A stretch of 50,269 nt of DNA from positions 1 through 50,269 of the forward strand of contig CAKRZR010000015.1 in the NCBI GenBank assembly GCA_934433485.1, given 5' to 3'. Below are positions 16,556 to 25,193 of the stretch, one piece after another. The stretch comes from an uncultured Eubacteriales bacterium (GTDB lineage: Bacteria > Bacillota > Clostridia > Oscillospirales > CAG-272). Below the pieces are notes generated by a model that made no database searches, was not told the origin of the DNA, and saw only the letters and a list, made by a program, of their open reading frames with translations. How positions within the stretch are numbered: the first letter of the stretch is position 1; each line of letters opens with the position of its first letter. The translations under genes and the position numbers were made by a program.

Positions 16556-18529
16556 ATGAATTTCAGACAGATCCATCTCGACTTTCACACGAGCGAGAAA
16601 ATCGACGGCATCGGCAGCGAGTTCTCCAAAGAGCAGTTTCAGGCGGCGCTGAAGCTCGGTCACGTCAACTCCATCACCGTATTCTCGAAATGCCACCACG
16701 GCTGGGCATATCATCCGAGTGAGGCAAACGAAATGCACCCCGGTCTTTCCTTTGACTTACTTGGTGCGGAAATCGAAGCGGCGCACGAGATCGGTGTCAA
16801 AACGCCTGTATATCTCTCTGCGGGACTGGACGAAAAAATGGCGCGCCGTCATCCGGAATGGCTGCGCAGAGGCGATCCGTCGGACGCGGTGGGCTGGAAC
16901 CGTCCCGGTTATCACGAATTTTGCATGAATTCGCCGTACCTTGATTATCTGCTTGCCCAGATTGAAGAGGTGGTCCGCAATTACGACTGCGACGGTATCT
17001 TCCTCGACATCGTGGGCGTGCGCACCTGCTACTGCCAGAACTGTATCAAAACGCTGCTCGACGAGAGCAAGGACCCCTATGATGAGGCGAATATCGCGGA
17101 GCTTGGCGAGAGAGTGTACGCCAACTATACCAGACGTGTGCGTGAGACAGTCGATAAGGTAAAGCCGGGACTGCCGGTATTCCACAACAGCGGCCATATT
17201 CGCCGCGGACGCCGGGATCTTGCTGATGTGGATACGCATCTGGAGCTGGAATCGCTGCCGACCGGTGGATGGGGCTATGACCACTTTCCGCTGTCCGCCG
17301 CGTATTCCCGTACGCTCGGCAAGGATTTCCTCGGCATGACGGGCAAATTCCATACGACCTGGGGCGAATTTGGCGGATTCAAGCATCCGATGGCACTCCG
17401 GTACGAGGAAGCGCTCTGCGTGGCAAACGGCGCGAAATGCTCCGTCGGCGATCAGATGCACCCGCTCGGCAAAATGGATGAGGCGACCTATGCGCTGATA
17501 GGAGAAGCGTACGCCGAGGTGGAGGAGAAAGAGCCGTGGCTCGATCACGTGACCTCTGTGGCAGATGTGGCAATCCTCAGCCAGGAGGCGATGAGCTGCT
17601 ATTATTCGCGCAGCAAGCTGATCCACCATCAGGGAACGGCAGGCGATACCGGTGCGGGTCGGATTCTGCTGGAGGGCAAATACCTCTTTGACGTCGTCGA
17701 CGCGGAGGAACCGCTTGAAAAATATAAGCTGCTCATCCTCCCGGATTCCATTCGTCTGGACGCTGCCATGGCGGATAAGGTGCAGGCGTTTGTGGCAAAG
17801 GGCGGCAAGGTGCTGGCAAGCGGCACGTCCTGCCTGTCCACGGAAAAGGACGAGTTTGTGGTCGATCTGGGTGCGGAATGGAAGGGTGTGTCCGCGTTCC
17901 GTCCCGTATACTTCCGTCCCGATTTCGACATCGGCTGTCTGCGGAATTCCGCGTACGTGATCTACGAGCAGGCATATGATATGGAGGCAAAGCCGAATGC
18001 AAAGGTCCTGATCCATCGTGAAAACCCGTACTTCAATCGCACCACCTTTGCCTTCTGCTCGCACCAGCATACGCCGAACGACAAAACAAAGTCCTACCCG
18101 GCGGCAACGGTTGGCAAGGACGGCGCGTATATTTCCTCGGAAATCTTTGCGGAATACGCGAACAAGGGCAGCATCACCACAAAAATGATGCTCCTCGGCG
18201 TGATCGAAGCGCTGCTTGCGGATACCAAAACCATCGTTACCGATCTGCCGGCACAGGGTGTCGTTACCCTGATGGATCAAAAGGGCGAACATCGTCTGGT
18301 CAACCATCTCCTGTATGCGTCCCCGGTCAAGAGAGGCGGCGGCATCGAGATCATTGAGGACATCCTTCCGATATACGACGTACATGTGACGCTGCGCACC
18401 GACCGTACCCCAAAGCGCGTATATCTGGCGCCGAGCGGCGAGGATATTCCGTATACATACGAAAACGGTGCAATCCGCTATACAGTGGCAAAGCTCTTTA
18501 TCCACCAGATGGTCGTTATCGACTATTGA
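16556..18529 (+). CDS. GHL6-type glycoside hydrolase with beta-galactosidase trimerisation-like domain
   Basis: A 657-aa protein. The N-terminus (RQIHLDFHTSEKIDGIG, then ITVFSKCHHGWAYHPS) is characteristic of 'hypothetical glycosyl hydrolase 6' TIM barrels, and DCDGIFLDIVG is the barrel strand with acidic residues expected near the active site. From about residue 370 (VADVAILSQEA) to 470 (GGKVLASGTSCL) it resembles the flavodoxin-like trimerisation domain of GH42 enzymes; a beta-rich tail ends the protein. No signal peptide. ATG 16556 follows AGAAAGGG; the frame extends upstream without a better start. It is followed after 15 nt by a D-lyxose isomerase gene. Substrate unknown. Confidence 0.82.
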   Translation: MNFRQIHLDFHTSEKIDGIGSEFSKEQFQAALKLGHVNSITVFSKCHHGWAYHPSEANEMHPGLSFDLLGAEIEAAHEIGVKTPVYLSAGLDEKMARRHPEWLRRGDPSDAVGWNRPGYHEFCMNSPYLDYLLAQIEEVVRNYDCDGIFLDIVGVRTCYCQNCIKTLLDESKDPYDEANIAELGERVYANYTRRVRETVDKVKPGLPVFHNSGHIRRGRRDLADVDTHLELESLPTGGWGYDHFPLSAAYSRTLGKDFLGMTGKFHTTWGEFGGFKHPMALRYEEALCVANGAKCSVGDQMHPLGKMDEATYALIGEAYAEVEEKEPWLDHVTSVADVAILSQEAMSCYYSRSKLIHHQGTAGDTGAGRILLEGKYLFDVVDAEEPLEKYKLLILPDSIRLDAAMADKVQAFVAKGGKVLASGTSCLSTEKDEFVVDLGAEWKGVSAFRPVYFRPDFDIGCLRNSAYVIYEQAYDMEAKPNAKVLIHRENPYFNRTTFAFCSHQHTPNDKTKSYPAATVGKDGAYISSEIFAEYANKGSITTKMMLLGVIEALLADTKTIVTDLPAQGVVTLMDQKGEHRLVNHLLYASPVKRGGGIEIIEDILPIYDVHVTLRTDRTPKRVYLAPSGEDIPYTYENGAIRYTVAKLFIHQMVVIDY

Positions 18530-18544
18530 TGAGGGCTTGCTACC

Positions 18545-19216
18545 ATGAAACGATCGGAGATCAATGCCTATCTTGTCGAGGCACTGGCGGCTTTCCGGAA
18601 TGCCGGATGCACGCTTCCGCCGTTTGGCTATCTGCCGTACGCAAAATGGAGCACACGCGGGCATGAATATGATGAGATCCGCCGCTGCATGCTCGGCTGG
18701 GACATCACGGATTTCGGTTCCGGCGACTTTCTTCACACCGGCCTGACTCTGTTCACCCTGCGCAACGGCGACCCCACCGATCCGGCAGGGAAAACCTACG
18801 CGGAAAAGCTCATGTACGTTCGTCCGGGGCAGGTCACACCGATGCACTACCACACGCGTAAAATGGAGGACATCATCGTCCGTGCCGGCGCCAACCTGAT
18901 CGTGGAGCTGTGGCTGCCCGATGAGAAGGACAGACTGTCCGATAGAGACGTCACTGTATCCATGGACGGTGTGCAGCAGACATTCCCTGCGGGCTCCCGG
19001 ATCGCGCTGGCGCCTGGTCAGTCGATCACCATGGCGCGCGGTCTGTACCATTCCTTCTTTGCGGACGGCGGTCCCTGCGTGGTCGGCGAGGTCTCCATGG
19101 TCAACGACGACAACACGGACAACCACTTCCTTAAAGCCTGCGGCAGATTCCCGCCGATCGAGGAGGACGCGGAGCCGGAATTCTGCCTGTGCTGGGAATA
19201 TCCCGCGGCAAAATAA
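18545..19216 (+). CDS. D-lyxose/D-mannose isomerase (cupin)
   Basis: A 223-aa cupin-fold sugar isomerase. The metal ligands appear as MHYHTRKMED (His-x-His and Glu) and LYHSF (His), matching the D-lyxose isomerase family that interconverts D-lyxose and D-xylulose and often D-mannose and D-fructose. Size fits the family. It lies 15 nt behind the GHL6-type gene and before a terminator, so the two probably form a unit in which the glycosidase releases the sugar that this enzyme isomerises (inference). Confidence 0.9.
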   Translation: MKRSEINAYLVEALAAFRNAGCTLPPFGYLPYAKWSTRGHEYDEIRRCMLGWDITDFGSGDFLHTGLTLFTLRNGDPTDPAGKTYAEKLMYVRPGQVTPMHYHTRKMEDIIVRAGANLIVELWLPDEKDRLSDRDVTVSMDGVQQTFPAGSRIALAPGQSITMARGLYHSFFADGGPCVVGEVSMVNDDNTDNHFLKACGRFPPIEEDAEPEFCLCWEYPAAK

Positions 19217-19232
19217 GCGGAAACCGTATACG

Positions 19233-19277
19233 AAAACACCCGAGAGAACACGAAAAATGGCGTCTCGGGTGTTTTTT
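19233..19277 (+). terminator. Rho-independent terminator of the lyxose isomerase operon
   Basis: AAAACACCCGAGA and TCTCGGGTGTTTTTT form a long stem ending in a T-run. Confidence 0.88.
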
Positions 19278-19329
19278 CACTTTAAGGATGCGCTGAATAA
19301 AGGGAACCTTGCATCCGCGTTTTCCTGAT

Positions 19330-21003
19330 TCAGTACAGTACTGCAAACGCGGTCGGCAGCATCCCGGAGGATGGACGGATATCGGTTAAGAAACCAGACG
19401 CGTACAATTTTGCAAGCGGTGCGGCAACAGCGTGATCGAGTGCCCACAAAAAGCCGTACGCCCCGGATCTTACGTTCTTTTTGCATCGTACCGGCACGTG
19501 CTCCAAGAGAATACTCGTAGCGGTCCCGGCAAGCGCGGTGCCGACATCCGAGATTTTCGCTATATCCTCCTCAAATACGGCGGCAAGCGCGTCGTACTCC
19601 GCGGTCGTGCATACGGGCATGGCGGGACGCAGGGTTTCCGAATCGGCATGGAAATACCCGCGCTTCACCATTTCTCCGGCGAGAAAACGGTCATTCTCTC
19701 CCAAAGCTGCTACCGGTGTGCCGGACAGCAGCGAGAAAAACACATGCGCGGCGCCCTGTCGTTGGAAGAAGTACGTGTGGTACATCTCTCCGAACAGTGG
19801 CAGATCGAGGAATACGATCCGTCCGCGCGCGCCGTGATGATTGTTGTCCCCGTCGTCCACAGATGCGTACGCCACGGCAAACGGATCCGATTTCGTGTCA
19901 GGATCCATTTCGCATCCCCAGACGAAGGCGCGTGTACCGTATGTGTTTTCTGGGATTTCGCGAACGATTCGGGATTGCAGCCGATCTAAAATCGATAACC
20001 GCAGGAGAATCGCACTCATCTGCCAGCGAAACGTGGATTCATCCATATTCCGAAAGGCTGGATTCACGTTGAAAACCGTTTCCCGGAGCAGATTCGCTTT
20101 TGCTTCTACCGCGTTCTGCACGATGGCAGCGATCGCTTTTTCCTGCTCTACAGTTGCTGTCGCCGTTTCCTTTTGATAGAGCTTTGTGAACAGCACAATG
20201 TTCGTACAGTATCGTCTGCCTTCCCGGACGAGCAGCCCATCCTCCGTGAGTACGGCAAGCTCATCCTCCAGATACGGCACCGCGACACCGATGGCAAGAC
20301 TCACCTCCTCTGCCGTCAATGCGTCGTTGTAGCAGGCATAGAGGATGTTTTGGAGCATAAGCGTCCGTCTGCCGCGCAGCTGTGTGTACGGATCCGTCCC
20401 CTCCCCAAAGAAGCCGATGGACAATTCCACCGGGCGATAGCATAACTCCCCATAAGCGCGTTCCATAGTCAATCCCTCCCGTAAAAGTATTCGTGAGCGG
20501 AACAGAAGGTACTTCACCATGCTCTCGGATATCCCCATCCGCCTGCCGATCTCCGCGCATGGCAGCCGATCGATGTAGTAGTATACGACTGCCTGCCGGT
20601 GTCGCCTGTGGAGCAGAGCCAGCTCTCTGCGCAGACGGAAAATATCGGCGTCCGGCTCCTCCATGTACCGCTCGGGGGCTGCGTCCGGGTCCGCCAGTGT
20701 CTCCGTGAGCGTATCCGACAGAGCCTCGAGGCGCACACGCTGCTTTTTCCGATAGAAGCGTTTCACGACATTCCCGGCGATCGACCAGAAAAAGCCATAG
20801 AACGCCACATCCTCGCGCAGCTGGGGAAGCGATTCGTACAGTGCCAGCCAGACCTCCCCGCACAGATCCTCCGCGTCCGCTGCGTTGTCTGTTCTTGCAG
20901 TGCAGTAAAGGAACAAGGTGTGTGCGAGAGAGACAATTTCCGCGTCCGACAGCGGGGTGTGCGATACCGTTTTCTTCGTTATCGCGTGATCCGTTTGATT
21001 CAT
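19330..21003 (-). CDS. ECF-like sigma factor with a long C-terminal extension
   Basis: A 557-aa protein. Region 2 spans about residues 20-95 (DAEDLCGEVWLALYESL corresponds to the core-binding motif) and region 4 about 122-175 (LPCAEIGRRMGISESMVKY is its helix-turn-helix). ECF factors normally end near residue 180; here about 375 more residues follow. Residues 214-272 look like a winged helix (TAEEVSLAIGVAVPYLEDEL then GLLVREGRRYC). The remainder, with FLDLPLFGEMYHTYFFQ and AYGFLWALDHAV, matches no family I recognise. ATG 21003 has GGAG nearby and was preferred to in-frame starts at 21018 and 21057. It is 113 nt downstream of a GH20 gene and convergent with the lyxose isomerase operon. No anti-sigma gene is adjacent. 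Confidence 0.8.
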   Translation of the reverse strand: MNQTDHAITKKTVSHTPLSDAEIVSLAHTLFLYCTARTDNAADAEDLCGEVWLALYESLPQLREDVAFYGFFWSIAGNVVKRFYRKKQRVRLEALSDTLTETLADPDAAPERYMEEPDADIFRLRRELALLHRRHRQAVVYYYIDRLPCAEIGRRMGISESMVKYLLFRSRILLREGLTMERAYGELCYRPVELSIGFFGEGTDPYTQLRGRRTLMLQNILYACYNDALTAEEVSLAIGVAVPYLEDELAVLTEDGLLVREGRRYCTNIVLFTKLYQKETATATVEQEKAIAAIVQNAVEAKANLLRETVFNVNPAFRNMDESTFRWQMSAILLRLSILDRLQSRIVREIPENTYGTRAFVWGCEMDPDTKSDPFAVAYASVDDGDNNHHGARGRIVFLDLPLFGEMYHTYFFQRQGAAHVFFSLLSGTPVAALGENDRFLAGEMVKRGYFHADSETLRPAMPVCTTAEYDALAAVFEEDIAKISDVGTALAGTATSILLEHVPVRCKKNVRSGAYGFLWALDHAVAAPLAKLYASGFLTDIRPSSGMLPTAFAVLY

Positions 21004-21116
21004 GGTGTCTCCGTTCATATGTAAGATAACGGTATGCCGCAGAAAAGCTCCCGCCATTCCCGTTTCGCTCTACTGGTGTCCGAATCCGCGTCCCGGTTAG
21101 GATTTTTGAAAAAATT

Positions 21117-22571
21117 TTATCCCTCTACCTCAAACGCGTTCCAGCCGGCGCGGTGATAGTCTCCCGCTGCATCGTACAGGCGGCGGAGAAGGCACGCGCG
21201 CTCCGTGATCTGGTCGGATACGGGCTTGTTCTGCCAGAGGTATTCCGCGGCGAAAAAGAGCTTTTGAAGATACGCGGGCAGATGGTGCCAGGTCGTGAGC
21301 AGAACACCCACCCCCTCCGTATCGCGGGCATTGGCGGCAAGGGAGCGGATGTTGCGCAGATCGTCCCACGGCGAGAGCAGCACGTCAAAGCCAAGAGAGC
21401 GCAGATACGGCATGGTCGGATTTTTGCCGGAGAAATAACCGTACTGCCAGTCTGCGAGCAGGATCCGTCGGTCGAGCAGGGGCAGAGCGGACGCCGTATC
21501 CCGATGCGCGCCGTTTGCCACAAGATAGTCGCCCGTGCCGATCTCGTTCTTGAAATCGTCGTGGCGGAGGAACATATCGTGCCAGAGAATCGGCCGCCGT
21601 CCGGATACCGCGAGATCCTCCGTCAGTCGGTTCGCGTATTCGGCAAGCAGTTCATGCGGCACACGGCGGCGACAGGTCGGACAAGTCGCGAACGAATACG
21701 CCTCGTCAAAGCCGAGATGGAAATACGAACCGTCGCCGCATAGCTCCATCATTTCCGCGCGCATTTCGGAAAGAAGCCGGTACGTATCCGGATTGGTGGA
21801 GCACCATGTCCAGCCGTCCGGCTCAAACAGCAGCGACTGGCGCGGATCGGCGTCGAGCACCACGTGCCGCCCATAGCAGGAGCGAGCGGCGGCGGCGTGT
21901 CCGAAGTGGTTGATCATGGGGATGACCTCCATGCCGTAGCTGTGCGCCAGACGGACAAGGGCTTGTGCATCCGCGCGCGACCAACTTCCGCCGTGCCAGT
22001 GCAGGGAAGCGTTCGCGTGGTAGGGATAGGTGCCCCAGAATTCCAGCACCACGTGGGTCAGGTGAAGAAAGCCCGCGAGATGGATCGCCTTTTCCAGTGT
22101 GTGCCGCTCGCTTTCCGGAAACACACACAGATGGATCGCACGGAAACCGACCTTTGCGCTGTCACGGATCTCCGTCGCAGGGATTGCGAACGATTCCGCA
22201 CCAGGCGTAAGACAAAGCGGAACAATACACTGCAAAAGGATCATAAATCCATCGAGAAACGCTTTTTCCGATTCCGCGACCAGGGAAACGGTACGTTCCC
22301 GCATGGACAACCGGTATGTGTCGTCGGATGCAAGCGGCTCTGTGGGGTCGTTTTCGCCGATGATTGCCGCAAAGCTGCCGTCCATGGCGTCATAGGTCAG
22401 CGCAAGGGTCGAGGCGTCACAGGTGAAGCGCCTCCATAGGGTGACGATCCGTTCGACAGTTTCCGCACGTGGCGAAAAGGATATACGCATGGTCACATGC
22501 GCGCCGAATACATACGTGCCGTCCTTTTTCGTGTAGGAGCGCGGCGCTGGGTATAGCTGTGTCAGGTACAT
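21117..22571 (-). CDS. GH20 beta-N-acetylhexosaminidase family protein
   Basis: A 484-aa protein. An N-terminal GH20b-like region (about 1-130) precedes the TIM barrel. YFHLGFDEAY carries the catalytic pair Asp289-Glu290, and NHFGH (221-225), ILWHDMF and LLADWQYGY are further active-site strands. There is no signal peptide, so it is likely cytoplasmic and acts on imported amino-sugar oligosaccharides. ATG follows GGAGGC and a promoter lies at 22609-22637. The sigma-like gene follows downstream on the same strand. Confidence 0.85.
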   Translation of the reverse strand: MYLTQLYPAPRSYTKKDGTYVFGAHVTMRISFSPRAETVERIVTLWRRFTCDASTLALTYDAMDGSFAAIIGENDPTEPLASDDTYRLSMRERTVSLVAESEKAFLDGFMILLQCIVPLCLTPGAESFAIPATEIRDSAKVGFRAIHLCVFPESERHTLEKAIHLAGFLHLTHVVLEFWGTYPYHANASLHWHGGSWSRADAQALVRLAHSYGMEVIPMINHFGHAAAARSCYGRHVVLDADPRQSLLFEPDGWTWCSTNPDTYRLLSEMRAEMMELCGDGSYFHLGFDEAYSFATCPTCRRRVPHELLAEYANRLTEDLAVSGRRPILWHDMFLRHDDFKNEIGTGDYLVANGAHRDTASALPLLDRRILLADWQYGYFSGKNPTMPYLRSLGFDVLLSPWDDLRNIRSLAANARDTEGVGVLLTTWHHLPAYLQKLFFAAEYLWQNKPVSDQITERACLLRRLYDAAGDYHRAGWNAFEVEG

Positions 22572-22608
22572 ACTGTGCCTCCGGTTGCGATAAATTTCTT
22601 ATGAGGAG

Positions 22609-22637
22609 AGTATACACGATTTTTTCGCAGAGGTCAA
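22609..22637 (-). promoter_or_regulatory. Sigma-A promoter of the GH20 gene
   Basis: On the minus strand TTGACC, 17-nt spacer, TATACT; about 38 nt before the start codon. Nothing further was recognised between it and the marR promoter at 22813. Confidence 0.82.
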
Positions 22638-22812
22638 GACAGAAACGGAACATTTTTTATAAAAAGCGCACAAAATGGGGAATCTACACAGAGGCAGCGG
22701 TACGCGCCCGAAAAACCGCCGCAAATTCGCTTGTTTTGCCAAATAGAACGCCTTGTGCACAGTTTTCGCAGGATTTTCAATAGAATGCAGTGATTTTTGG
22801 ACAGTGTGCTTC

Positions 22813-22841
22813 TTGCATTTTTTTGCGGACTATGGTAAAAT
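22813..22841 (+). promoter_or_regulatory. Sigma-A promoter of the marR-ABC operon
   Basis: TTGCAT, 17-nt spacer, TAAAAT. The operator repeats begin at the last base of the -10 box. Confidence 0.78.
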
Positions 22842-22876
22842 GTAGCGTGCTACATAAGATACGTAGCACGCTACAT
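22840..22876. promoter_or_regulatory. Double palindromic operator for the MarR regulator
   Basis: ATGTAGCGTGCTAC (22840-22853) and GTAGCACGCTACAT (22863-22876) are perfect inverted copies, and each half is itself a palindrome (GTAGC-GT-GCTAC and GTAGC-AC-GCTAC). The centres are 23 bp apart, about two helical turns. The block covers the expected transcription start of the marR operon, as expected for autorepression by one or two MarR dimers. Confidence 0.85.
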
Positions 22877-22912
22877 ATATAGAAAAATACAGCAGACAGG
22901 AGGATACGGAAA

Positions 22913-23404
22913 ATGGAACCCACGCAGGAGATGGACGTTGGTTGGAAAATCAAACGGCTGTACAGTGCGTATGCGCAGTTCCGCGAGAGGGATATACAAA
23001 AGCTGGAGCTCACCTCCGCGCAGGCGTTTTTGCTGGGGTACCTGAGCCGGCATGGAGATACGCCCGTATATGCCGGGGATATCGGCAGAGATTTCGGACT
23101 GCGCCATCCGACTGTTTCGGGACTGTTGTCGCGCATGGAGCAGAAGGGGTTTATCCGGTATGAGGCGGATGCGGATCATCGTCGGAAGCGGATCGTGTTG
23201 ACCGCGCGCGCGCTTGCCGTCCACGAGCAGATCCTGGCGCGGATCCATGCGACCAATGCGCTTGCCACCGCCAATCTGACAGAGGACGAGATCGCCATGC
23301 TGCACCGGCTGCTCGATCGGATTTACGCCAATCTGACCGCGTCGGAAACGGCAGCACCTGACGCGACGTGCTTTGCCGAAAACGAATCGTTTGAAAAAGA
23401 ATGA
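22913..23404 (+). CDS. MarR-family transcriptional regulator
   Basis: A 163-aa winged-helix regulator. The recognition region is VYAGDIGRDFGLRHPTVSGL followed by the wing EADADHRRKRIVLT; flanking helices form the dimer interface. ATG follows GGAGG. It is immediately downstream of a double palindrome overlapping its promoter, and 31 nt before a two-gene ABC exporter. The inferred role is ligand-responsive repression of itself and the exporter, as in many MarR-ABC drug export operons. Confidence 0.92.
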   Translation: MEPTQEMDVGWKIKRLYSAYAQFRERDIQKLELTSAQAFLLGYLSRHGDTPVYAGDIGRDFGLRHPTVSGLLSRMEQKGFIRYEADADHRRKRIVLTARALAVHEQILARIHATNALATANLTEDEIAMLHRLLDRIYANLTASETAAPDATCFAENESFEKE

Positions 23405-23435
23405 AATCCACACGATGTGGTAGAAAGGAATGCCT

Positions 23436-25193
23436 ATGATCCGAAAAATCGCCCGGTGTATCCGGGAATACAAAAAGGATACGATCCTCACGCCGCTTTG
23501 CATGGTCGGCGAGGTCAGCCTGGAATGCGTGATCCCGCTAGTGACCGCAAAGCTCATCAACGCGATCCAGGAAGGCTGTGAAATGGCACAATTGCTGCGC
23601 TATGGTCTTTTCCTCGTTCTGCTTGCTGTGGGCTCGATGGCGTGCGGTGTGCTGTCCGGCTGGTTCTGCGCGTCCGCATCGTCGGGATTTGCCCGGAATC
23701 TGCGCCACGATCTCTACGCCAAGGTTAAGAATTTCAGCTTTGCCAATGTCGACGCCATTTCCACCTCGTCGCTTGTGACCCGTTTGACCACGGATGTCAC
23801 CAACGTCCAGAACGCGTTTATGATGATCATCCGTATCGCGGTCCGCGCGCCGCTGATGCTCATTTTCGCGGTGACCATGGCGATCTACGTCGGTAAAAAG
23901 CTCAGCCTGGTGTTCGTGCTGGTGATCCCGATCCTTGCCGCAGGGCTGTTTACGATTATCCGCCACGCCATGCCGCTGTTCCGCAGCGTGTTCCGCAAAT
24001 ATGATGCGATGAACGAATCCATCCAGGAAAACGTCAAGGGTATGCGTGTGGTAAAATCCTTCGTGCGGGAGGATTACGAGAAAAAGAAATTCGCCGCCAC
24101 CTCCGAGGATGTGTGCGCGGACTTCACAAAAGCGGAAAAGATTCTTGCGTTCAATAACCCTCTGATGATCGCGTGTATGTACATCTGCATGCTCATCATC
24201 CCGTATTTTGCCGCGAAATGGATCATTTCCACCGCGGGTCTGGAAATGCAGGTCGGCAATCTCTCGAGCCTTTTGACCTACAGCATGCAGATTCTCATGT
24301 CTCTCATGATGGTTTCCATGATTTTCGTGATGGTGACCATGGCGACCGAATCCGCCCGTCGTATCGTGGAGGTGCTCGACACCGAAAGCACGATCCGCAA
24401 TCCCGCAAACCCCGTTATGAACGTGCGCGACGGCAGCGTTGTCTTTGAAAACGTGCAGTTCAAGTATGCCGCGACCGCTGATAAATACGCACTGTCCGAT
24501 ATCAATTTGCATATAAAGTCCGGACAGACCATCGGCATCATCGGTGGCACCGGTTCCGGCAAAACGACCCTCATTCAGCTCATCTCGCGTCTGTACGATG
24601 TGACCGATGGCGCGGTGCTGGTCGGCGACGTGGACGTGCGGAAATACGATCTCGACACGCTGCGGAATGCGGTAGCAGTGGTGCTGCAGAAAAACGTGCT
24701 GTTCTCCGGCACGATCAAGGAAAATCTGCGCTGGGGTGATCCGAACGCGTCCGATGACGAGCTGAAGCGAATCTGCAAGCTCGCACAGGCGGATGAGTTC
24801 ATCGAATCGTTCCCGGATAAATATGACACATATATTGAGCAGGGCGGCGCGAATGTGTCCGGTGGTCAGAAGCAGCGGCTCTGTATCGCGCGGGCACTGC
24901 TCAAAAAGCCGAAAATTCTCATCCTCGACGACTCCACCAGCGCCGTGGATACAAAAACAGACGCAATGATCCGCAAGGCGTTCCGGGACGAGATTCCGGG
25001 TACGACCAAGATCATCATCGCACAGCGCATTTCCTCCGTTGAGGAGGCGGACGCGATCATCGTGATGGACAACGGTCGCATTGATGGCTTTGGAAATCAC
25101 GAAACGCTGCTGCAAACGAACGAAATTTACCGTGAGGTATACCAGTCTCAAACAAACGCCAACGCAAAGGAGGGGAAATCCGATGCCGAATAA
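23436..25193 (+). CDS. ABC exporter half-transporter, degenerate ATP site
   Basis: A 585-aa type IV (ABCB-like) half-transporter: six membrane helices (about 15-320) then an ATPase domain. Walker A GGTGSGKT (~370), signature VSGGQ (~474) and Walker B ILDDSTSAVD (~498) are present. The catalytic Glu after Walker B is Asp, and the H-loop is AQR instead of AHR, so this subunit contributes the non-hydrolytic site of a heterodimer, as in TM287/288 and BmrCD. ATG 23436 is preferred to 23430 because AAAGGA abuts the latter. It ends 11 bp inside the next gene. Confidence 0.93.
   Translation: MIRKIARCIREYKKDTILTPLCMVGEVSLECVIPLVTAKLINAIQEGCEMAQLLRYGLFLVLLAVGSMACGVLSGWFCASASSGFARNLRHDLYAKVKNFSFANVDAISTSSLVTRLTTDVTNVQNAFMMIIRIAVRAPLMLIFAVTMAIYVGKKLSLVFVLVIPILAAGLFTIIRHAMPLFRSVFRKYDAMNESIQENVKGMRVVKSFVREDYEKKKFAATSEDVCADFTKAEKILAFNNPLMIACMYICMLIIPYFAAKWIISTAGLEMQVGNLSSLLTYSMQILMSLMMVSMIFVMVTMATESARRIVEVLDTESTIRNPANPVMNVRDGSVVFENVQFKYAATADKYALSDINLHIKSGQTIGIIGGTGSGKTTLIQLISRLYDVTDGAVLVGDVDVRKYDLDTLRNAVAVVLQKNVLFSGTIKENLRWGDPNASDDELKRICKLAQADEFIESFPDKYDTYIEQGGANVSGGQKQRLCIARALLKKPKILILDDSTSAVDTKTDAMIRKAFRDEIPGTTKIIIAQRISSVEEADAIIVMDNGRIDGFGNHETLLQTNEIYREVYQSQTNANAKEGKSDAE

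Noticed and set aside
16757..19126. Minus-strand frame of 789 codons opposite the GHL6 and lyxose isomerase genes
   Set aside because: It runs antisense through two genes and their junction, has no domain and no ribosome binding site.
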